Notes: generated from the sequence alone by a model not told the origin. A DNA stretch of 9,941 nucleotides from Thermoprotei archaeon (GCA_022759165.1 JAEMPT010000078.1:1-9941), one strand, 5' to 3'. Shown: positions 1 to 6,703, counted from the stretch's first letter. Numbers and translations are program-made.

Positions 1-57
1 CTTCACCACCCTCCTACCAGCTCTTTCAGCCTTGTAGGAGAGGTAGCTCATGAGCAT
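1..57 (-). pseudogene. tnpB: TnpB (IS200/IS605-type RNA-guided nuclease) fragment, runs off left edge
   Basis: Read on the minus strand, 57-1 encodes MLMSYLSYKAERAGRRVVK. The LSYKAERAG-RVV block is typical of TnpB/OrfB proteins immediately before the TS..C..CG zinc-finger segment, which would lie beyond the left edge. The upstream part of the protein is absent: the same frame meets TAG about 40 nt upstream (near 97-99), and I see no other TnpB-like frame in 58-277. This looks like a 5'-truncated remnant, although a frameshift or internal start cannot be excluded. A TATA-like stretch (81-89, minus) lies about 28 nt upstream of the ATG at 57. GC is about 53% by hand count. The family call rests on one short but characteristic block. 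Confidence 0.62.
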
Positions 58-97
58 GGTTAGACCTATTTTTAAATAGCTATAAAAGCATTTCTAT

Positions 98-145
98 AAG
101 GGGGCTATCCATAACTTCCATTAGAAAGGGGACTTTCGCCCCCTT
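98..145 (-). repeat. Hairpin with GAAA loop and a competing third arm
   Basis: Positions 126-133 and 138-145 form an 8-bp stem. On the minus strand the loop is GAAA (GNRA type) and all eight pairs form, one as G-U; on the plus strand the same pair would be A-C. This favours a minus-strand RNA. The 138-145 arm (GCCCCCTT on the plus strand) is also perfectly complementary over 8 bp to AAGGGGGC at 98-105, so two mutually exclusive stems are possible. Function is unknown. Confidence 0.5.
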
Positions 146-185
146 AACCCTCAATAAAGTTAAAAAGCCTTCCGCGATGATAGTT

Positions 186-196
186 TTTAAAAAATG
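186..196 (-). terminator. Candidate T-rich terminator of the pheS-pheT-alaX operon
   Basis: On the minus strand this is a run of six T about 85 nt past the alaX stop. A further T5 lies at about 162-166. Archaeal transcription commonly ends at such T-tracts without an obligatory hairpin. The assignment rests on position and composition only. Confidence 0.35.
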
Positions 197-221
197 ATAG
201 TTCCGCCTTGAAAAGCTAGGT

Positions 222-252
222 TTTCAGTGGTAATATCCAACAAATACTGAAA
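222..252 (-). repeat. Inverted repeat just downstream of alaX
   Basis: TTTCAGT (222-228) and ACTGAAA (246-252) are perfect 7-bp inverted repeats separated by 17 nt. They start about 25 nt past the alaX stop codon on the transcribed strand. They could form a 3'-end stem-loop that protects the operon mRNA or helps termination. The stem is AT-rich and would be weak at high temperature. Confidence 0.4.
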
Positions 253-277
253 TCTTTTACCGCTTGGAAAGAATTAG

Positions 278-1051
278 TCAGGGATATACATCATAGTATA
301 TTGCTACGCCACCCGGTGTTTCGTTTGATTTAAGGACTTTTATTTCTCCTATTTCGCAGGTATTGGCTACATGTGTGCCAGAACAGGGTATAGAGTTTAC
401 TTTATCAATCACTACGATCCTATATTCTGTGAGATTTGGAAGCCTTCGGAGGTTTGGAGCATTTTTTAATACTTCATGAATATCATTGCTTTCGGCAAAA
501 ACTACCCTGACTTGCAGGCATGATTTAGCTACTTCATTTGCTTTTGCTTCAAGCGATCTCAAGTCCAGCTTTAAACTTGGAGGAATTTTATATTCAACAT
601 AAGCATTTTCAGCAGAGTGGCTCGCAGATAAAGTTTCAAACTCTCCGCCTAAAACCTCGTTCACAGCATAATCAAGTATATGGCCAGCCGTATGTATTCT
701 CATAATCTTGTATCTTTTATCCCAATCAAGCAAAAGCTTAGCATTAGCATCCCCTTGTGGGAGTTCCCCCTTCAACAATATACCATAATGAAATAGGACA
801 CCGTTTACATCAAGAACCTTCTTAACTCGAAATTGAAAATTTTCTCCCAATATAAAACCAGTGTCGCTCGGCTGTCCGCCTCCTAATGGGTGGAATATGG
901 TTTCTCTCGAAACTAAGTAGTATTTTTTCCCTCTTTCATTAAAAGTTGCGACGATATCCGTTATCATCTCTTTTGCATAAGAATCCGTAAGATATTTTTT
1001 CCTCGTTTTTGGCAAGCTTTCAGCTACGATTCTTAGATCTACCAAATTCAT
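278..1051 (-). CDS. alaX: AlaX-type alanyl-tRNA trans-editing hydrolase
   Basis: Predicted cytoplasmic enzyme that hydrolyses Ser- or Gly-tRNA(Ala), a stand-alone homologue of the AlaRS editing domain. Numbering from ATG at 1051 (257 aa), the family marks are GGGQPSDTG (about 57-65), the zinc pair H120 and H124 in HTAGH, and C223 and H227 in CSGTH. All four expected metal ligands are present. The size and the N-terminal GGGQ domain fit the medium class (AlaX-M). The start is uncertain: GTG at 1054 and ATG at 1051 are both open, while TTG at 1045 has the best-spaced Shine-Dalgarno match (AGGTG, 1053-1057). The gene follows the pheT stop codon (1059-1061) by only a few bases, so it is almost certainly last in the pheS-pheT-alaX transcript and translationally coupled. 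Specificity for Ser or Gly cannot be read from the sequence with certainty. Confidence 0.92.
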   Translation of the reverse strand: MNLVDLRIVAESLPKTRKKYLTDSYAKEMITDIVATFNERGKKYYLVSRETIFHPLGGGQPSDTGFILGENFQFRVKKVLDVNGVLFHYGILLKGELPQGDANAKLLLDWDKRYKIMRIHTAGHILDYAVNEVLGGEFETLSASHSAENAYVEYKIPPSLKLDLRSLEAKANEVAKSCLQVRVVFAESNDIHEVLKNAPNLRRLPNLTEYRIVVIDKVNSIPCSGTHVANTCEIGEIKVLKSNETPGGVAIYYDVYP

Positions 1052-1058
1052 CACCTGT

Positions 1059-2714
1059 CTATTTTTTAATCATTTTAGAAAGAATGTCCATATCGATTTC
1101 TGCTGCTCCAACTGGATATTTTATTCCTAACGATGTTAGCACGTGAGGGTGAACTTCCCCCAATATGCCTATTGGTATTTCGTTCGCTATCACTCTGGCA
1201 GTCCTTCCACTAATGAAATATTTATTCTCATCCCTCCTATACTTCACGTCTATCCCTATAGAAGATAAAAATGAGTGAACAAGCGCTTGAATCTCCTCAA
1301 AGCTAAGCTCATCCTTCATAAGGGCAAGGGCTATTGTCTTCTTCTGAATCACCCTACCATTCCTCTCGAAGGCGCAATCACCCATTTCAAAAATTTTCAA
1401 AGGAAGTTCCACGTGTTGGTTCTCTCTTAATACTAGTAGCAACGAAACTATATTGTTAGGCCTCAAAAAGCTCATCGATTCGGAAATTGGGTTCTTTATC
1501 TTGATGACTCTGTCGTTTTCCCCTTCGAACATCTTTGCTTCTTCCCCGACCATAGTAAAGCTTGAAACCTCCTGGAAACCCAAACCTAATAGTATAAGCC
1601 TAGCTACTTTCCCGGAAAGAGTATAATTAAGCAGCGAACCTTCGGTATGAAATGTTGGGTTCTTAATAGGGATCCTATTGTAGCCATATGCCATTGCCAC
1701 GTCTTCTACCAAATCGATCTGATGAAGTATATCTAGCCTATATTCTGGTACAATTACTTCTATTTCCCCTTTTTGTTCTTCAGAAAGCCCGAACCTCATT
1801 CTTAATAATGATTCGATAATATCTTCATGAGAAGGTTCGAAGCCTAATATTTTCCCTATGTAATTTTCATTCAATCGGATCTTAGTCCTTCCTAACTGTG
1901 GGTCCTTTCTGTAATCATTCGACCCGGGTCCAATAACTTCAACCCTTTCAATTAAACTTCCTACGTGCTCATTCAATACACTGCAAAGAAGGTCTAGTGT
2001 CTTCAAAACAGTAGTTTTTTCGGTTCCTGTGACATCGATCAAAAGATCCTTAGTATTAGGCTCCAGTCGAGTTATTTCGGAGTTTATTACAGGTGGGAGA
2101 CTTATTATCTCTCCGTCCGAGAGTATCGCAGGATGTGCGCCTCCTAAAACGGATATATCGCCGTAACTCTTCCCTTGCTGAGTGTTGCTGAGCACATCCT
2201 TTATCTTCATGTATTTATCATCGCCCAGCGGCTTCATCTCTCGATCTAATGAAACCATAGAATATGTCAGGTTAGTGCTTGGAACCTTTCTTAAGTCATG
2301 TATCCCGATAGCGACTTTCTTCCTATTCCTTCCGACGGTGACATGTAACTTTTCCTGAAACTGTATTAATTCCTTTAGACCTTCTTCTCCTAGTTCTATG
2401 CCTTTTACAATTCCAAAAGCTATATACGGTCTGCTGGGAACTTCTCCGATAACTGCTTGGAATCCAGAATCTTTTACCTTTGGCTCAAAAAGGCCCATCT
2501 CTTTTCTGGTGAGACCTTTTATAGCCCTGGCGATGCCCTCAACTGAAAAGAGATCCGGCCTATCACTGTTTACTTCAACTTCTAAGGTTGCTTCATCAAT
2601 TTTCTTTGATTCTGATTTCAAAGAAAATAGGATTTCGTTCAAGTCATCTTCGCTCAGGGATTCTTTTTCAATTAGTTTTTTTAGCTTCTGTATATTAATG
2701 TATATTACAGGCAT
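1059..2714 (-). CDS. pheT: Phenylalanyl-tRNA synthetase beta subunit
   Basis: Beta subunit of the heterotetrameric PheRS, which charges tRNA(Phe); in archaea this subunit also carries the B3/B4 site that edits Tyr-tRNA(Phe). From MPVIYIN, 551 aa, normal for the short archaeal form. Visible parts are NSDRPDLFSVEG (49-60); the B3/B4 region (about 85-250) with VLGGAHPAI (189-197) and LPPVINSE (206-213); the B5 domain (about 272-346), with YRLDI, DLVEDVA and YGYN; and the catalytic-like core (from about 353), with GLGFQEV and a C-terminal GEVHP segment. The frame is open back to 2774, inside pheS, but I place the start at 2714. Archaeal PheT normally begins MPV, and the GAGG at 2723-2726, overlapping the pheS stop codon, is 8 nt upstream. 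The gene is second in the pheS-pheT-alaX operon. Confidence 0.96.
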   Translation of the reverse strand: MPVIYINIQKLKKLIEKESLSEDDLNEILFSLKSESKKIDEATLEVEVNSDRPDLFSVEGIARAIKGLTRKEMGLFEPKVKDSGFQAVIGEVPSRPYIAFGIVKGIELGEEGLKELIQFQEKLHVTVGRNRKKVAIGIHDLRKVPSTNLTYSMVSLDREMKPLGDDKYMKIKDVLSNTQQGKSYGDISVLGGAHPAILSDGEIISLPPVINSEITRLEPNTKDLLIDVTGTEKTTVLKTLDLLCSVLNEHVGSLIERVEVIGPGSNDYRKDPQLGRTKIRLNENYIGKILGFEPSHEDIIESLLRMRFGLSEEQKGEIEVIVPEYRLDILHQIDLVEDVAMAYGYNRIPIKNPTFHTEGSLLNYTLSGKVARLILLGLGFQEVSSFTMVGEEAKMFEGENDRVIKIKNPISESMSFLRPNNIVSLLLVLRENQHVELPLKIFEMGDCAFERNGRVIQKKTIALALMKDELSFEEIQALVHSFLSSIGIDVKYRRDENKYFISGRTARVIANEIPIGILGEVHPHVLTSLGIKYPVGAAEIDMDILSKMIKK

Positions 2715-2722
2715 GTTCCCTT

Positions 2723-2726
2723 CCTC
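2723..2726 (-). promoter_or_regulatory. Shine-Dalgarno site that sets the pheT start
   Basis: GAGG on the minus strand ends 8 nt before ATG 2714 and overlaps the TGA of pheS (2725-2727). This suggests translational coupling of the two PheRS subunits, which are needed in equal amounts, and argues against the longer open frame that begins at 2774. Confidence 0.55.
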
Positions 2727-4221
2727 ACACCAATTTTGATATATTCTGAGCAAATTGCTTTCTAAGTTCTTCAATGTTTTTAGAGTAGAGCTTTCTGATG
2801 TCGTCTACTCGCAGCAGAGCCATTGCTAGTCTATCTAGTCCCATTCCCCATGCTCCTACTGGAACGCTTATGCCCGCTATTTCCAGTACCTCAGGTCTAA
2901 ACATTCCTGCTCCAAAAACCTCAACCCACCCAAGCGGATCTATTTTGACATATCCCTCCACGCTAGGTTCAGTGAAAGGAAAATATGCCGGTTTAAACTT
3001 TACTTCCTTCAGACCCATTTTAGCGAAAAATTCTACTATAGCTCCTAAAAGCATGGAGAAGCTCATATCTTCGCTTCCCAATATAGAATCTAATTGATAA
3101 AATTCTGGAAGGTGTCTGCTATCTATTAGATCTGGTCTAAAGACTTTACCTATTGCGAAGAACCTGAAAGGAGGCTTTGGATTTGAAGCTAATGTCCTAG
3201 CAGATACAGCTGTCATCTGAGTTCTTAAGATGAGCCTTGCGGCGTTTTCTATATTCCACCTATATCTCCATCCTTTGCTACCAGTGGTTCCACCCGTTTC
3301 ATGTATGTTTTTTACCCTTTCAATCATTTCAATTTTAGCGTCAAGTTCCTGATCGGGAAGATCTACCCAAAATGTGTCATGGATCTCCCTTGATGGATGG
3401 TCTTGGGCTTGGAAGAGAGCGTCAAAGTTCCAAAACTCACTCTCGATTATAGGTCCATTGACCTCTGCGAATCCAAGAGACTCTAACGCTTCTTTTATTT
3501 TTTCTATGAAGAGCATATAAAAATGCGGCAGACCGGGAGAGACCCTTGGTGGAAGTAACTCCACGTTGTACTCCTTTAAGATCGACTCTTTCCATCTTCC
3601 ACTGAGAATATCGCGGGACGTGAGCTTCACTATGACATTACTTCCGGTTTCCAAAGCCTTTTTAGCTATAGGAATTTCTGCCTCTACCTTTCTGACCTTT
3701 TTTATCTCCTTCTTAACTAGCCCTCTCTTTAACAGGACTTCTACTCTTTCTGCCATTTCCTTCGTCAGCTCTTTTCCGCTGCTAATCCTTTTTAGAACCT
3801 CCTTATCGATAGAAATTTCCGTAAGTTTATCCTTGTTGAGTACAACATTTCCGCTTACTATATCGACTACTCCTCTTTTTCTTGCTGCTCCTAAAGATAA
3901 TTGAAGCTCTTTCTTTCCTAAAATCCCTTCTAGCTCTGAAATTTGCTTGGCTCCTTGGGAAAGCAATATTGAAGTGAGCTTTTCTTCCGGAAGACCTTCT
4001 TCTAGTGCCTTCTTACCTTCTGGAGTTAATTCGAGGATGATGTTATATGTTACTTCCTCTCTGACTAGACCTTTCGACTTCAGCAGCTCTATGATAGCAT
4101 TAACCGTTGATTCTGGTATTCCGCTTATCCTAGATAGCTCACTAATTTCAACTTTATTGGGAAAATTAACGATTGCTGAAAGCAGTTTCCTTTCTCCATC
4201 GCTAAGGGAGACCTTCTCCAT
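2725..4221 (-). CDS. pheS: Phenylalanyl-tRNA synthetase alpha subunit
   Basis: Catalytic alpha subunit of class IIc PheRS: it activates phenylalanine with ATP and transfers it to tRNA(Phe). 498 aa, typical for archaea and eukaryotes. The N-terminal part (about 1-185) contains winged-helix modules (ISELSRISGIPESTV, 26-40; LTPEGKKALEEG), the tRNA-contacting arm of this lineage. Class II signatures follow: motif 1 around GFAEVNGPIIESEFWNFDAL (250-269) then QDHPSRE (273-279); motif 2 FRFFAIGKVFRPD (352-364) with HLPEFYQLD (370-378); the phenylalanine-pocket block FPFTEPSVEG (414-423); and motif 3 GMGLDRLAM (459-467). All look intact. The ATG at 4221 opens the operon. The 101-bp gap to the divergent oxidoreductase gene must hold both promoters. 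Confidence 0.97.
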   Translation of the reverse strand: MEKVSLSDGERKLLSAIVNFPNKVEISELSRISGIPESTVNAIIELLKSKGLVREEVTYNIILELTPEGKKALEEGLPEEKLTSILLSQGAKQISELEGILGKKELQLSLGAARKRGVVDIVSGNVVLNKDKLTEISIDKEVLKRISSGKELTKEMAERVEVLLKRGLVKKEIKKVRKVEAEIPIAKKALETGSNVIVKLTSRDILSGRWKESILKEYNVELLPPRVSPGLPHFYMLFIEKIKEALESLGFAEVNGPIIESEFWNFDALFQAQDHPSREIHDTFWVDLPDQELDAKIEMIERVKNIHETGGTTGSKGWRYRWNIENAARLILRTQMTAVSARTLASNPKPPFRFFAIGKVFRPDLIDSRHLPEFYQLDSILGSEDMSFSMLLGAIVEFFAKMGLKEVKFKPAYFPFTEPSVEGYVKIDPLGWVEVFGAGMFRPEVLEIAGISVPVGAWGMGLDRLAMALLRVDDIRKLYSKNIEELRKQFAQNISKLV

Positions 4222-4270
4222 GGCCTAAAACCTTCCATGTTCATTAGTTTGAAATAAAGTTGATCGCTTC

Positions 4271-4283
4271 GTATAATAAAAAT
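4271..4283 (-). promoter_or_regulatory. Candidate TATA box for pheS-pheT-alaX
   Basis: On the minus strand the segment reads as an AT-rich TTTATTATAC-like box. A start site about 25 nt downstream would leave a leader of about 30 nt before ATG 4221, containing GGAAGG and AGG matches to the Shine-Dalgarno sequence. Assigned from position and composition only. Confidence 0.35.
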
Positions 4284-4295
4284 ATTAACTGACTT

Positions 4296-4315
4296 CTTAA
4301 ACTTAAATCGCGGTG
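4296..4315 (+). promoter_or_regulatory. Candidate TATA-like box and Shine-Dalgarno site for the oxidoreductase gene
   Basis: CTTAAACTTAAAT (4296-4308) is an AT-rich element roughly 20-26 nt upstream of the TTG start at 4323. GGTG at 4312-4315 lies 7 nt before that TTG and matches the archaeal anti-Shine-Dalgarno. Both cannot be used if transcription starts at the TTG itself, so one of the two readings is wrong. Confidence 0.3.
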
Positions 4316-4322
4316 CTATTCA

Positions 4323-5264
4323 TTGAAGCTGGGTATCGTAGGAGCTGGCTACATGGGACAAGCCCATGCTAGAATTCTAAGCGAGTTGGCCAGCAAATAT
4401 GGGCATACACTTTCCTTCGTCGTGGAGCCTGACGAGGCTAAGGGAAAGGCTACTTCAGCAAAATACGGATTAAAATGGTATAAGAGCGTGGAGGAGCTCC
4501 TCAGAGAAGAGGGGAGCGGGATAGTGCCATTTATTGCCTCACCGACATCAACTCACCTCGATATGATCGATGCTTTTCTTAGCAATGGAGTAGAATATAT
4601 TTTCGTTGAAAAGCCTCTGGGAGACGACCTGAAGAAGGCCGAAGAAATTTCGAGGAAGTACTCGACTTCTTCGTTGGAGAAGGTCATGGTTGGGCACATA
4701 GAAAGGTTCAATCCTGCTTATATTGAGCTAAAAAAGGCATTATCTGAAGACGCGCTTGGAAGCCTGATAACTGTTACTTCAAGGAGGGTTGGCCCATTCG
4801 CTGTCAGGATAGCTGATGTTGGGGTTATTCTGGACCTGGCTATTCATGATATAGATCTTTCGATAGACCTCGCAGGCAGACTACCTGAGAGAATAATATC
4901 GTTCTATTATTATAGGTACTCCACAAACCATGAAGATTCGTGCTATATTATGTTTGATTACGGTTCGCATATACACACCATTGAAGCCAACAGGATAACT
5001 CCCTACAAAGAAAGAAAAACGATACTCACGGGGACCAATGCTGTTGCTCAGCTAGATTTTATTCAACAAAGCTTAGAAGTATACACGGGCAAATGGAAAA
5101 TGGAAAGAATTGTACTTAAAAAAGAACCTCTAGCTGTTGAAGATGAAGAGTTCCTCAAGTCTATTACAAGCGGAAACAAAGCTCCGTTAACTTATTTTGA
5201 AGGGCTAAGAAACCTCCAGATTGCCTATAGAGTATTGGAGGAAGGGAAGGGAAATAAAGTTTAG
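4323..5264 (+). CDS. Gfo/Idh/MocA-family NAD(P)-dependent sugar oxidoreductase
   Basis: Predicted cytoplasmic dehydrogenase or reductase acting on a sugar or nucleotide sugar; 313 aa, usual for the family. The N-terminal Rossmann fold has GIVGAGYMGQAHA (4-16). VVEPDEAK (33-40) puts an acidic residue after the second strand, which favours NAD over NADP. EKP (96-98) supplies the conserved lysine. The C-terminal domain has VGPFAVRIADVGVILDLAIH (156-175) followed by DID; the RIADVGV..DLAIHDID block resembles UDP-GlcNAc 3-dehydrogenase (GnnA/WbpB-like) relatives known from archaeal and bacterial glycan pathways, but I treat that specificity as inference. The start is TTG at 4323, which places GIVGAG at the normal distance from the N terminus. 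The gene diverges from pheS and converges with the aminotransferase with no intervening base. No glycan-synthesis neighbours are visible here. Confidence 0.9.
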   Translation: MKLGIVGAGYMGQAHARILSELASKYGHTLSFVVEPDEAKGKATSAKYGLKWYKSVEELLREEGSGIVPFIASPTSTHLDMIDAFLSNGVEYIFVEKPLGDDLKKAEEISRKYSTSSLEKVMVGHIERFNPAYIELKKALSEDALGSLITVTSRRVGPFAVRIADVGVILDLAIHDIDLSIDLAGRLPERIISFYYYRYSTNHEDSCYIMFDYGSHIHTIEANRITPYKERKTILTGTNAVAQLDFIQQSLEVYTGKWKMERIVLKKEPLAVEDEEFLKSITSGNKAPLTYFEGLRNLQIAYRVLEEGKGNKV

Positions 5265-5270
5265 CTATAT
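5259..5270. other. Abutting tail-to-tail stop codons
   Basis: The plus-strand TAG (5262-5264) and the minus-strand TAG (5265-5267) form the palindrome TAGCTA. Neither gene has a 3' untranslated region of its own outside the other's coding sequence. The oxidoreductase transcript would probably end in T-rich stretches at about 5270-5290, inside the antisense of the aminotransferase. Confidence 0.8.
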
Positions 5271-6494
5271 ATTGCTTTTCTTCATTATCATTTCCATGGC
5301 CTGCGAAACGTCAGAATATTTTACATTCCCTTTTTCGATCAAATAGTTGCCGATGGCAAAATAAGCCAGGAGCAAGAAATCAATCGATGCCGTATATCCC
5401 ATGTGGCCAATTCTCAAGATCTTGTCCTTAAGCTTTCCAAGGCCAATTCCTAAAGTTATCCCATACTTATTCCGTATCCAATTGAATGCCTCGATTGAAG
5501 AGATCCCCTTTGGCATCAATAATGCCGTTAAACCTGGACAAGAATATCTCATCTCTTTAGGAAATGGTTCCAATCCCAAAGAAAGCGCAGCTGCCCAAGA
5601 TGCCTCTCTGATCTTTTCATGCCGCTTGTATACATTTTCTTCCGATTCTACGATGAACCTATTAAGTGCTTCGTCTAACCCACTAAGCATATTAATAGAA
5701 TGCGTATAGGGTGGCATTTCTTCTCTTTTTTCTATGAAATCCTTCCAGATTGAATATGAAAGGTAGAAGGTCTTCGGATTATTTTCGATAGAAGCGTTCC
5801 ATGCCTTTTCACTTATCAAATTAATTGTAAGCCCTGGAGGCAAGTTTAGGGCTTTCTGACTGCCTGCTATTAGTACATCAATTCCATATTCCTCGCCTTT
5901 TATAGGCACCGTTAATAAGCTTGAAACAGCATCTACGATGAGCATCTTGCCAAATTTGTTGATTTTCGGACCAATGCTTTCAATCGGGTTCATAATGCCG
6001 GTGGGCGTTTCGCAGTGTATCATGTATACGGCCTTTGCTTCAGGATACTCAGATAAACAGCTTTCGACTTCATCAGGGGGAATGGGCTCTCTCTCATCCC
6101 AAATGCACTTTTCTCCTTTTCTACCAACTAATCTAAATAAATTATAAAATCCTTCACCAAAAAAGCCATTAGAAAGTACGATGCCCAATTCATTTTCTTT
6201 CAACAGATTTATGATGCTAGCTTCTAAGCCCAGCATAGCTTCGCCTAGCATAATAATCGTTTTATATCCCCATGAATTAAGAATCCTGGTTAGTTTGCTG
6301 TGAATACCGTGATAAAAGTCATAAAAATAAGGATCTAGATCGGGATTTCTGACGTCTTTAATGAGAGAAAGCAAAAGTTCCCTGGGTATTTCGGTTGGTC
6401 CTGGTGAGAGCAACAGGCTATGCGTAGTCAGGTCAACCTTATTTTCGACCTGAAAAGATGGGCTCTTGGATAAGCCATTATCTTTTTCTTCCAT
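5265..6494 (-). CDS. Class V PLP-dependent aminotransferase (alanine/serine-glyoxylate type)
   Basis: Fold-type I transaminase of the alanine-glyoxylate/serine-pyruvate group, predicted cytoplasmic. 409 aa, slightly long because about 28 residues precede the family's usual start at LLLSPGPTEIP (27-37). Visible PLP-site parts: GEAMLGLEA (84-92) at the phosphate-binding loop, HCETPTGI (160-167), DAVSS (188-192) with the aspartate that contacts the pyridine nitrogen, SQKALNLPPG (212-221) with Schiff-base lysine K214, and RIGHMGY (361-367) with the carboxylate-binding arginine. The G-E-x-x-LGLEA loop is more like pyridoxamine-pyruvate aminotransferase relatives than the GSGT loop of classic AGT, so the amino donor is open. 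The ATG at 6494 is supported by a TATA-like box (6511-6520) placed for a leaderless transcript. It is alone on its strand and convergent with the oxidoreductase gene. Confidence 0.88.
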   Translation of the reverse strand: MEEKDNGLSKSPSFQVENKVDLTTHSLLLSPGPTEIPRELLLSLIKDVRNPDLDPYFYDFYHGIHSKLTRILNSWGYKTIIMLGEAMLGLEASIINLLKENELGIVLSNGFFGEGFYNLFRLVGRKGEKCIWDEREPIPPDEVESCLSEYPEAKAVYMIHCETPTGIMNPIESIGPKINKFGKMLIVDAVSSLLTVPIKGEEYGIDVLIAGSQKALNLPPGLTINLISEKAWNASIENNPKTFYLSYSIWKDFIEKREEMPPYTHSINMLSGLDEALNRFIVESEENVYKRHEKIREASWAAALSLGLEPFPKEMRYSCPGLTALLMPKGISSIEAFNWIRNKYGITLGIGLGKLKDKILRIGHMGYTASIDFLLLAYFAIGNYLIEKGNVKYSDVSQAMEMIMKKSNI

Positions 6495-6510
6495 ATCTTA
6501 TCACTATAGA

Positions 6511-6520
6511 ATAATATAAG
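6511..6520 (-). promoter_or_regulatory. TATA box of the aminotransferase gene
   Basis: CTTATATTAT on the minus strand is centred about 22-25 nt upstream of ATG 6494. That is the spacing expected if transcription starts at or next to the start codon. There is no good Shine-Dalgarno match, consistent with a leaderless mRNA. Confidence 0.5.
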
Positions 6521-6569
6521 AATCGTCCTAAAAAGTGCGATGATATTCTTAAAATCAAAGATTATGGTT

Positions 6570-6583
6570 CCCTTATATAAGGG
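6570..6583. promoter_or_regulatory. Perfect 14-bp palindrome enclosing a TATATA core
   Basis: CCCTTATATAAGGG reads identically on both strands. It lies about 75-90 bp upstream of the aminotransferase start and about 25 nt upstream of an ATG on the plus strand (6601) that opens only seven codons. It may be a dimeric-regulator operator, a symmetric TATA element, or both. Confidence 0.45.
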
Positions 6584-6703
6584 GAAAACTTCTTTTTGAA
6601 ATGAAAATGGAAGCATACAAATAAATAGCCATCAACTCTCTTGATGAAGTAGAGGAAGCAACTATATAAAATAAAATTAAGATTTGAGAACACTTATATC
6701 GGA

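Larger units (their letters stand above)
58..277. other. Gene-free stretch with inverted repeats downstream of alaX
   Basis: This 220-bp stretch separates the tnpB fragment from the alaX stop codon. I see no convincing coding frame. It holds an inverted repeat close to the alaX end (222-228 with 246-252), a 9-nt direct repeat ATGATAGTT (177-185 and 194-202), T-tracts on the minus strand, a strong hairpin (126-145), and a third segment (98-105) that can compete for the hairpin's 138-145 arm. It is probably the 3' untranslated region of the pheS-pheT-alaX transcript followed by mobile-element remnant DNA. Confidence 0.6.

Noticed and set aside
2715..2774. N-terminal extension of PheT by 20 residues
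   Set aside because: The frame is open, but it overlaps pheS. The family starts at MPV, and a Shine-Dalgarno match sits before ATG 2714.
3566..3904. 112-codon plus-strand frame opposite pheS
   Set aside because: It is antisense to conserved PheS coding sequence, with low-complexity Ser/Phe/Leu content and no promoter or ribosome site.
6428..6616. 62-codon minus-strand frame over the aminotransferase 5' end
   Set aside because: It overlaps the aminotransferase N-terminal coding region and its promoter, has low-complexity composition, and shows no recognisable motif.
6630..6690. C/D-box small RNA suggested by TTGATGA at 6641
   Set aside because: The C box has a pyrimidine where a purine is required, and I could not find matching CTGA D boxes at the right spacing.
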